A program made the position numbers and the translations under genes. From Mucor racemosus (Eukaryota; Mucoromycota; Mucoromycetes; Mucorales; Mucoraceae), in contig JAPEHQ010000013.1 in NCBI GenBank assembly GCA_027405735.1, forward strand, positions 124,001 through 188,000: a stretch of 64,000 bases of DNA, in the 5' to 3' direction. Shown here one piece after another: positions 55,718 to 64,000 of the stretch. Each line of letters opens with the position of its first letter. Position 1 is the stretch's first letter. Below the pieces are notes generated by a model, which was given only the letters and a program-made list of their open reading frames with translations, was not told the DNA's origin and did not search any database.

Positions 55718-55942
55718 GATAGCCTCTTACATTTTCCTCGAGAATATCGTACATTTTACATGCAGAGTTCAGTATTTTATTGGAAAGACTATCTACTACA
55801 ACCAACTTCCATCTTCCAGTAGGGTTTACAGTTTTGATTAGTTCCAAAAAACCTATAATATACATGTTAAATGCTGGATTTCAGATTTTAAAATGGTTGA
55901 TTTTATATTACGTTTTTTGAGTATTTCGTCTATCCCAATCAT
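53309..55942 (-). CDS. SEC1: Sec1/Munc18 (SM) protein of exocytosis
   Basis: Predicted 682 residues in ten exons: 55912-55942, 55731-55852, a 7-nt microexon 55640-55646, 55418-55573, 55262-55363, 55086-55201, 54855-55013, 53784-54791, 53597-53717 and 53309-53535. Only with the microexon is the total in frame. SM proteins clasp syntaxin-type SNAREs and drive vesicle fusion at the plasma membrane. Landmarks: GRWKLVVVDSLSNKIL, 'VTLVENIEKPRQPYPS', 'YHRPLDIKETINRRIP', LIILDRTIDPISPFLHEFTY, 'FDLSRYVPVVKRIMEG' and 'IIIFIVGGMTYSEIRSAYEI'. A Ser/Thr/Asn-rich tail of about 60 residues follows the SM fold. Within SM proteins it resembles Sec1/STXBP1 more than Vps45, Sly1 or Vps33, by motif memory only. 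Confidence 0.9.
55640..55646 (-). other. 7-nt microexon of SEC1
   Basis: On the minus strand the sequence is TTGCTAG|GTTACTT|GTAATT. Joining exon 2 (...GAG GAA AAT), GTTACTT and exon 4 (TGGTAGAGAAT...) gives E-E-N-V-T-L-V-E-N. This restores both the frame and the conserved family strand. Without it the two exons are out of phase by one base, and the conserved V-T residues are missing. Confidence 0.75.
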
Positions 55943-56618
55943 TTTTTCTTGTTTAAATAATGAAAAAGAAATGCGAGGCAATGGACAGAAAGAATTCTCA
56001 AACTATTAATATCAATACAAGGCGGAGTTGTCCGAAAGATGATTAGGGCTGAATTGTGTAGAATTAAACAAAAGGGTCACAATGTGTACCGAGAAACGAT
56101 CATCAAATGTTCAACTTGGTCCATTATTTTTGTGAGGTATTTTAATGCAATGCAGTGCAAACAAAAAAAAAAAAAAAAAAAAAAAAGGTGATTAGGAACG
56201 TACCAAACGTCCAAATCAAGTAATTCTCCAGGATTAATTCAGCTGTGAATGGTGCTTTTCGAGCAACTTCTTCATCATTAAACTAGGATTCGGCTATTGA
56301 AAAAAATCTTTCATTCTGTCCATTTGAAGGATTTTTTAGTTTCGAATCCTCCTCCTTTCCTTTTCCTTTTTATCAATAATTTAGTTTGTTTTTTCCTATT
56401 ATAAACCTTGATATTTTTTATTTAAAGATTTATAGAAAAAGCTGATACGTATTTTGAATTATTAACTCGTAAAAAAAAAACCTGCCCTGCGAAAAAATAT
56501 TCACAAAAAAAAACAACCTAAAAAAAAACGACATTTTAAACATCTCTGCTTTTCAACACTTTGCAGTAGAAAGCGACTCAACTCGATTTATAGCAACTAG
56601 ACCTGATAGATTTTCAAC
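55943..56618. promoter_or_regulatory. Divergent promoter region SEC1 / LOS1
   Basis: The 676 bp between two divergent start codons. It includes an A24 run at 56163-56186 and A8-type runs close to the LOS1 ATG. No TATA box or known operator was identified with confidence. Confidence 0.45.
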
Positions 56619-59600
56619 ATGGAACAAATAGAACAGGCTGTCATGTATGCACTTGGTCCCCAAGTTGAACCAAATTTAAAAGCTCAGGTAAATTTTTCAA
56701 CTAATGTCTCGGATGAATTACGTACATTTTTTTATAAACGCGTTTTACATGATACATGTATATTAGGCTAATGAATACTGTGAGCAAGTAAAGAACTCGA
56801 ACGATGGCTGGCAACTATGTATTCAATTGTTTATGAAGGAGCCCAAAGCGTAAGTTTTTCTTGAAAAATTTTTAACATGTCTATTTTTGACTGAAACCCA
56901 ATGTTAGACTACCAGAAGCAAGATTTTTTTCACTTCAAGTATTGGAATACACTCTACAAAACAAGTAGGAAATACTCTATCTTTACCTTTAACCCTGATT
57001 TTTCTGATTCGTGTTGGTTTCTTTTAGATTCGAAGCATTGGATAATGCCGCAGTAGAGTACATTCAACAAACAATGATGGAATATCTTCGCAGAGAGTTT
57101 GTTGACAACACTACTGGATCAGAAGAGTCATGTAAGCTAATTTATTACAGAATAGTGAATGTCTGACTGATGATTTCTTTTTTAATAGTTATCCGAAATA
57201 AAGCAGCTCAATCACTCACTCTTTTATTTACACATGTATACCCAACTGTTTGGCCTTCATTTTTCAAGGATATGATTGCAGTTGCCAAAACACCTTCCGG
57301 CACGCCCAGTCATGAGAAAGCCGCTGATTTTTTCTTGAGACTTTGCATCAGTATTGATGAAGAAATCGCTAGAATGGACATTCCTAGAACCCGCGAAGAA
57401 GTGATTCGAAACACAAACATCAAAGACACAATGCGTTTAGGTGATATTCAATTATTAGCATCATTTTGGTTTGATCTTTTGCAAGAATTTAGATCAGCCA
57501 ACCCCAGCATTGCTCAATTAGCTTTGAAAAATATTGGATCTTTTATTGCTTGGATGGATATTTCACTCGTAGTCAATGATCAGGTGATGAATGTTTTATA
57601 TGAATTATTATCTGATCCAAATTTACGTATTCCTGCTTGCGAATGTTTGGCTGATATTATTAGTAAAGGCATGCTACCTGCGGATAAGCTGAATATGCTT
57701 CAAATGTTGAATGTTACTGATATCTTGGGTAGATTGGATTTGGTGAGATTATTTTATGATCTTTTTAAATTGTGATACTAATATTGCTTTATTAGTCTGA
57801 ACCAGAGTTTGTCGAATATGTAGCGCGTTTGATTAATGCTTTGGGCACTGAGCTTTGTAAAATATATGCAGAAACCTCCCTTCCAAATGAAGGAAAGCAA
57901 ACAGCCTGGAATATGATTGAACAAGTTACTCCTTATTTGTTGAAATTCTTGGCTAATGAGTATGATGATACCTCTGCTGGTGTATTTCCTTTTGTAAATG
58001 ATATGTTGTATATTGTAAGTATTTATGCAACATTCTTGTAATGCATTTTCTGACATATTTCCTCTAGTTCAAGAGACAAAAGAAACAAATGCAAGCATTC
58101 TCTCAAGGTCAGCATGAATTCTTGGCTTCTTTATTGAACGTTGTTATTGTCAAGTTAAGGTATGATGAGGATACTGAATGGAGTGATGATCAAGACGAAC
58201 CCGAGGAAGAAGCCTTGTTCTTTGAAATGAGAAAGGTAAATATGTTTATTCTTGCAATTAGAATATATACTAATTTGATATATTAGAATTTACGCATTTT
58301 TGCAGAACATATTGCCATGATTAATGAAGAATTATATGTGGGTTATATTCACTCATTTGTCATGGACACTATAAATAAATATAAGGCTGGAACAGAATTG
58401 AATTGGCGTGATGTTGAGTTATGCTTGTATGTACTTTATTGTTATGGCGAGGCTCTTTCAAAGGCTGCTATGATTTTTGTTACTCCAAATGATACATTAT
58501 CTCCTTTGGGTGAATTGGTATCAGAAATGGTTTCTTCAAGTAAATAGTGTTGTTTTTTTTGTTGGTTTTTATAATTTTTTTATTAATTGAATTGTTTGAT
58601 AGATATCTCTGCTTATCCTCATCCTTCCTGTGCAATGCAATATTTCGAAAATATCACCCGTTATTATCAATTCTTCGAGCATCGTCCTGATCATCTTCCT
58701 CAAGCATTAGCTGCATTTGTTGATACAAGAGGTTTACATCATCCTGTAAAGCAAATTCGCACTAGATGTTGGTATTTGTTCCAACGCTTTGTAAAGAACT
58801 TGAAGCCCAAGATGACTCCCTATGTTGAAAATGTTCTATCATCACTTGGAGATTTATTAAATATTCAAGCTGAACCCGTTGTAGAGACTAATACCATGGA
58901 TGGTATGCCTATTCCTGCTGCATCTACTTTTGATAGTCAATTGTATTTGTTTGAAACTGTTGGTTTATTGATCTCAATGGAAGGTATCGACCCTATGAAG
59001 CAAACAGAATACCTCAAAATTGTATTAGAACCTTTAGTTGAAGGCATTCAGAAATCTATGGCACAACCATTCTCAGAAGATGAATTGTTTTTACTTCAAT
59101 TGCACCATTATATCATGGCTATTGGTAGTGTTGCCAAAGGTAAGTCAAAGCTATAGCCTCCATTTTAGCTGTTTGTTAATATGAAAATCACTTTTAGGAT
59201 TCCCTACTCTAGTGAAACCAGCAGATAGTTCACAACAACCTTGGACAGTTGTGTTTATTCAAGCAACAGAAATTATTTTGAGCGCTTTACAAAGCTACAA
59301 TCAAATGGCCGTCATTCGTGATGCAGTTAGATATACATTTGCTCGTCTTATTACTTGTCTTGGAACTCAAGTGCTGCCTTATTTACCCTCACTTATTAAT
59401 GGTCTTTTGACAGAATGTCAAGTAACAGAGTTGGTTGACTTTTTGCCATTTATTGGCCTTATTGCCCACAAATATAAGCCTATGATTGAGCCCATTATGG
59501 ATGAACTTTTGCTTCCTTTGGTTAGACGAGTCTTTGACTTTTTAAATACAACTCCCTCTGGAACTGATGAGGCCTTCTTGTTGTTAGATTTGCGCAAATC

Positions 59601-60226
59601 TTACTTGAACTTTGTCTTGAGTATATTCAATGCTAATTTAGAAAAAGTCTTTGTTAGTGAACGCAACTTAGAATCATTAGAAACCATTTTACAAACATTC
59701 TTACATTTCGCAAAAGATAACTCGGATCCTACAACACAAAAGATGTCATTTGGTGTATTTTTAAAGACTGTAAACTCATGGGCTTCCAACACTGCTGCTC
59801 AAGGTCCTACAATTGCTGGATTTGATCGGTTTGTATATAATGAACTTTTGCCCATCACATTCTCGGTTCCTATGAGCGCGGCTTTCAATTTAGCTGATGG
59901 ACAATCTATCTTGGTATGTCTGACAAAAGTAATGCATTATATACATCATATTTATCAAATTTATTTGTAGGTATTTGGAGAAATGACTGGTATTCAAAAG
60001 GCCATGTGTGTCAAACAAGGAGCAGATTTCATTGAATATATGAAGGGCGTATTCCTTCCTTCTATTCAATGCCCCCCAGAAACAGCAGAAAGGTACTGTC
60101 AAGCTGTGCAGCAGTACGAAGGTAGACAATTCAAAAAGTATTTCCAGGTAAGCTTTATTGAAATGTAAATTACGATTTTTCTCTAACGTTCCATTACAGT
60201 CTTTTATCTCTGAGGCAAAAAGTTAA
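56619..60226 (+). CDS. LOS1: Exportin-T, tRNA nuclear export receptor (Los1/Xpot)
   Basis: Predicted 987 residues in twelve exons: 56619-56687, 56767-56849, 56908-56964, 57028-57131, 57189-57742, 57796-58014, 58068-58235, 58287-58539, 58603-59139, 59198-59913, 59971-60147 and 60200-60226. All junctions are in frame. It is a karyopherin-beta made of HEAT repeats that binds mature tRNA with Ran-GTP and carries it through the nuclear pore. The N-terminal pattern matches the family: EYCEQVKNSNDGWQLCIQLF, 'RFFSLQVLEYTLQ', 'FIRNKAAQSLTLLFTHVYPT' (Xpo1-like domain), 'REEVIRNTNIKDTMRLGDI', then 'SFIAWMDISLVVND'. Human Xpot is 962 residues, so the length fits. The last exon codes for only eight residues (SFISEAKS). 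Transcribed away from SEC1. Confidence 0.95.
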
Positions 60227-60660
60227 CTAATGCAAGCTATTTATATCTCATTCCCTTTTTTTAAATCGTGATTAAATAATAACAATAAAAAAAAAACTCT
60301 GTAATTTAGAATAACCCTTGATGCTAATCAATGGAGGTGGCTATACTATGTCCACATTGAAGAAAGTAAGACGATTGTTGCCGTATACTTTTTCACTGAT
60401 ATTATTTCGACTGCGAAAGAATTCACAACATGACCTAATCTCTTATTTTGTAATCAGATCGTGTCTTCATGTCTAAACCTGACATTATTTAATAAACTAG
60501 CTGCTCGATCTTGCTACGCTCAATTACGGCGTTGCCATGCTGAAATCGTATGACTGGCAGCTCTACCTCGTTACGCTCGATGATCGTCCCTAGCTGAAAA
60601 ATGTATGTTTTTATACCAAATATAAATGAGGTTTATAAACATCCTTTTTTTAAAAACCAC
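60227..60660. other. 3' region of LOS1 and first CTACGCTCAATTACGG units
   Basis: No gene is supported. From about 60500 it carries GCTACGCTCAATTACGGCG and a CGTTACGCTCGATGATCG unit that recur downstream to about 61960. The block 60540-60680 resembles 61920-62100 ('atgtttttat', 'atgaggtttat', 'ttgtagtatat'). Confidence 0.5.
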
Positions 60661-61480
60661 CTTTTGTAGTATATTATTAGAAAGCATCTGCTATGTCTCC
60701 TCTTTACTCATTTGAATACGAAGACGATTATGTATATGATATAAAATGGTCTCCTACACATCTCGCCTTGTTTGGTACTGTAGATGGAGCCAGTAAATTT
60801 GATTTATAGAATTTTATAGTAATAGTTTCTTGAAAAAGTTATCAAATATCGTAAAATTTCTTATTTTTAAGACTTATAGGGCTTATAAGCGGAATATAAT
60901 TTTCAAAAAATATTCTTGTCCAAATCATCAATTTTGACATTTTTCGATTTTTTTTTCTTATTTTGCAGATTTAAAGTTAATTATTCTACCAATTATAAAA
61001 ACAAAAAATATACACATATAAAAAATCTAGCGCTCTATTTTCTCCATAAAAAATAACAAACATTTTTATTGTAGCATATTACATGAAAATCCTTTAATCA
61101 AAAAAACGTTTTTGGGCCAAAAATGCTAAGTTTCATTACTTAACATTTAATATTAAGCTTTTATAAGATGTGTATTACTCATAGCTACAATTTTCTCTCA
61201 CAATATAGTATATTTAAACGTTGATTTTGGTATCAAAATCTGGTTTTTCTGTTTTTTGATCAAAATCATGAGTGTTGGTAAGGATGAAATGAGCCCCAAA
61301 AATGTCCGCTACAAAAACTGAATTTTCAGACCGTACGTGGTTAAATATAAGAAAAGTAAAAAAAAAAACGCTTTTTTTATTTAAAGCTTAGATATACCAT
61401 AGTATAAGAAAGTTAATAGTTCATTATCGCTACTCTAAATTACGGTGTTGCCCCGAAGGCTTTTTTGCTTTACAATTTGC
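60660..61480 (+). repeat. Gene-carrying repeat 'DIC', copy C
   Basis: 60820-61470 matches 36990-37640 ('gcttataagcggaatat', 'tttttgatcaaaatcatgag', 'gtccgctacaaaaactgaat'). The captured exon at its left end is different from that in copies A and B and is upstream of it in the host gene. Confidence 0.7.
60681..60809 (+). pseudogene. Dynein intermediate chain exon fragment (copy C)
   Basis: Directly after an AG acceptor-like site the frame reads [20 protein letters not shown], then [20 protein letters not shown], then DL and a stop. This is the penultimate WD repeat of cytoplasmic dynein intermediate chain (family pattern PLYSFE...DYVYDVxWSPxHPALF...VDGxGxxDLWNLN). The exon is intact, but the gene ends where the WNLN motif should follow. 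It is not functional as a dynein subunit. Confidence 0.75.
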
Positions 61481-62100
61481 TGTATATAAAAGCTTTAACC
61501 TAGCTATATACGCTTGTTTTTTTTCAATCTTTTTTTATAATAGAAGTATTATATTTATATATAACCGTTTTATGTTGCTATACTCTTGCACTTTATCTAT
61601 AATTAGTGTGTTTCATACAATAGATATTTTGTCTTGCTACGCTCGCTTTTGAAATTTGTTTTATAGTGAATGCTTTATATTAATAGTATTTTGATCCCGC
61701 TGCGCTTGTTCTTGTAATCTGTACTATGATTAAAGTATTACGAATAGCTGTTTAATCTCACTGTGCTCAATTATAGCCAAGGCGTCGCTCTGTGAGCTCC
61801 TTTTTAAACTTTACCTTGAATAATTAACATACTGTGTGTAATAAAGTATGATCTCGCTACACTCAATGATGGCGTCGCCCTGTGGGCTCGCTTTTGCAAT
61901 CTTTTTAATGAATATTATTATATGACTGACAGCTCTAGCCCGTTACTCTCGTTTACTGTCTCTCTAGTCAAAAAACGTATGTTTTTATGGTGTTTATTTA
62001 ATGTAACGGATATTAATGAGGTTTATGAACAGTTTTTTTTTTATCTTTGTTTGATCAGCCCCTTTTTTTTAAAAAAAAAGTACCATTTGTAGTATATATA
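61480..62100 (+). repeat. Diverged array of CTCGCTACGCTC units
   Basis: Related units near 61425, 61638, 61695, 61765, 61855 and 61935 share TCGCTACGCTCAATTA, GGCGTCGC and CTGTGGGCTCG words separated by AT-rich DNA. Similar words end copy B of the DIC repeat at 37590-37640. The array links the DIC repeats to one family. Confidence 0.55.
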
Positions 62101-62439
62101 TAAAGATCTCGAGAAAATATATAGATATGCGATATGAATATCACTCCGAATAGATATCTGACACATGTAAAAATTATAGCGGAATAAACATTGAGAAACA
62201 TTTACGAAAATTGCATATATCTAATTTTATTTTATTGCATTGATTTTTGTTAATTTAGTGATCTTTGAGACGTTAAGAGTACCGTACACGGATCAATCAA
62301 TAAACAAAAAAAAAAAAAATTAAAAAGATGAGACGTTAAGGGATCTTTGAATTGAAGATATAATGAAATATGCATGTTGTGTGCCGAAATCTTGAAATTT
62401 GCGAGTATAATAATTATGTTCAATTTGTTCTCTGATTGA
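62101..62439. other. Short AT-rich stretch
   Basis: No gene, RNA or repeat with a second copy in the window was recognised. Confidence 0.4.
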
Positions 62440-63879
62440 TCATCGTTGGATTTTTTTCAAATATGAATTTAATTTGTGCTTTTCAGATTGAATAGCGCTG
62501 TGAAATGAGCTGCGAGGAGTTTTGGCATTGCTTCGTGGTTCTCGATTCAACTTGCTTTCAATAAATTTTTGGTATTCTCTTGCACGGTTTGGGGCAAGGT
62601 GTATCTTGAGAAGGAATTCAATGGGTTTGTTTAATGTCTTTTTGATGATTCTGTTGTTCGTCCACGTATCCTTAAAATTGATTTTGTAAAGATTCAAGGC
62701 TGTTAATACGAGCTTACGGGCAGGTACTGCAGTGTTTTCAACAATCAAAGAGGTTAAAGCGTGGTTGCTTTGAGCCAGTACATTGAATACAGGATGTGTT
62801 CCTGCCGGTGGTCTTCGATCACCATAAATTGAAGTATATAAATATTGTATATACTGTTCTCTGAAAGCAAGCCAAAAAATTTACAGAAAGATTCCGAACG
62901 AAGCACATTTGCAGAAAGAGAAGATGCAGAGTACTTGATGTCGGATTACATTTGGAAACCAGAAGAGAATACCTTGTCTAGTTAAAATCCTTGACATTCG
63001 TTGAAATCAACTTCACTACTTAGCCGATAGCAAATTCTGGATGATTTCATTGACAAAATCAAAGTAAAAACAGCAAGTTGAAAATCCATGATAAAGTCTG
63101 ACGTTTGATACAATGCATTATTTACTTTTCTCAAAAAATCATCTCTAATATCTTGATTCAAATCTTTTCTTACAATACTATTTAATGGTACATTGCAAGT
63201 GCGATGCTCTATATCTTCAGAAGGTGTATCTATTGATATCTATAAGACTTCACTGGATGCCTCAGAGACAGAGGGAACTTCAGAGGCAGCTTCCATACCG
63301 AAAAGCTTGCGACGTAAAGTTGGTATTATTTCATTATGTGTTTCAGGTACTTGTGTTGAGGAATCTTGTTCTTGAATTGATGCTTCTACAGTATAGTAAC
63401 TGTGGCACTTGCCGAAGGCAATGTCAAGTTAGAAATAACACCATCAAATTGCTCTTGTACATAATCATTCCAGTATTGAACATTTTTTTTCGTACCATGA
63501 TGCTTAAGATACGTTGCCAATTCATTTTGACTGCAATTTCAGATTTTTTCAGCTTCGCTAAGGATGCCGGGAGGGAGTCTTTTGGCTTCTAACATTTTCT
63601 TCTTTAGATCAGCCAACTTCTTGCTTTTACCAATAGCAGGTCTAACTTTTTTACTGATATAATCGCTCATTGATTGATTAAAGCTATCCATCAATCTCTG
63701 GCTTGAAACATTTGATGTTCTTGGTCTTTTGATAACTGGGACCATAGTTGATGGTAACGGCTTCGTGGCTCGTCTCTTTCCTTTACCACCGGAAGTATTC
63801 CATTGTGGGGGGGGGGGTGACTAGTTTGTGTTCCATCATAAGCACCTTTCTGCCCTTTTTTTCTACATTGTTTGGACAT
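62440..63879 (-). pseudogene. Broken repeat-family gene of unknown function
   Basis: Minus-strand fragments in several frames: MSKQCRKKGQKGAYDGTQTS at 63691-63879; then, past a G11 run, SNVSSQRLMDSFNQSMSDYI and a Lys-rich 'KSKKLADLKKKMLEAKRLPP' at 63539-63745. 'YLKHHGTKKNVQYWNDYVQ' follows, and finally a 102-codon frame at 62440-62748 with TAVPARKLVLTALNLYKINF and a 'RAREYQKFIESKLNREPRS' tail. Stops and frame changes lie between these. The pieces form one ancestral protein of about 400 residues. I suspect a Mucorales repeat-associated family but cannot name a domain. The G11 run at 63807-63817 may itself be a sequencing artefact. Confidence 0.5.
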
Positions 63880-64000
63880 TTTGCTGAAACGATAAAATGA
63901 ACATGAAAAATGTCAACTCTCGAATTTTTTAAAGTGTGAACTCTTCAACTACTTATCTGTCATAAAAGTTAATTGTATCTTTTTAATGAGGGTTAAACTT
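63880..64000. other. Window edge
   Basis: Short AT-rich sequence upstream of the broken minus-strand gene. Nothing else seen. Confidence 0.4.

Noticed and set aside
1..64000. CRISPR arrays, operons or prokaryotic signals
   Set aside because: Spliced genes, a Pol III tRNA and LTR elements show eukaryotic DNA. The regular repeats found are transposon arrays or microsatellites without spacer structure.

Overview
This is a eukaryotic (fungal) nuclear window. The AT-rich background, short introns (about 46-80 bp, GT...AG, often with a CTAAC/CTGAC-like branch site), poly-Q/N-rich proteins and closely packed housekeeping genes fit an early-diverging (Mucoromycota-type) fungus. The Rua1_C-type regulator, the Rck2/Srk1-type kinase and the Mucorales-style repeated gene families fit too. 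I cannot name the species.

Layout. 1-27 kb is a mobile-element region. It holds a degraded hAT DNA transposon with CTCGAG-rich ends (about 2.6-9.0 kb), a transposon copy carrying a piece of a dynein intermediate chain gene, a gag fragment, a PIF/Harbinger-like MITE and an intact tRNA-Gly(GCC). These are followed by an essentially complete Ty3/gypsy retrotransposon (14.5-23.2 kb) with near-identical LTRs, inserted into the first bases of an older related solo LTR. 28.6-43 kb is gene-rich: an F-box/WD40 protein, a Rua1_C-domain regulator, GPI2/PIG-C, two orphan proteins and an Rck2/Srk1-like kinase, interrupted at 36.5-38.9 kb by repeats. 43-51.3 kb has no gene I can support. It is a stack of nested repeats, including two identical 363-bp hAT MITEs, each with its own 8-bp target duplication. 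51.3-60.2 kb is gene-rich again: pyruvate dehydrogenase E1 beta, a Sec1/Munc18 protein and exportin-T (LOS1), the last two divergently transcribed. 60.3-64 kb returns to repeats, with another dynein intermediate chain fragment and a broken repeat-family gene.

The host genes are ordinary single-copy cell functions (GPI-anchor synthesis, exocytosis, tRNA export, pyruvate oxidation, stress signalling, ubiquitin ligase targeting) and do not form a cluster. The unusual content is in the mobile DNA and in one splice structure: (1) the gypsy element expresses Pol through an A_AAA_AAC -1 frameshift site touching the gag stop, but carries integrase in a separate ORF. A spacer of about 740 nt before that ORF is built from ten GTCCA-headed units, and a fourth ORF lies beyond a 44-nt poly(A). 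(2) Three repeat copies in 64 kb carry fragments of dynein intermediate chain exons. (3) The SEC1 gene needs a 7-nt microexon to be read. (4) A four-level nested insertion gives a relative history of the repeats. Coordinates of exons were derived by hand from reading frames and splice signals.
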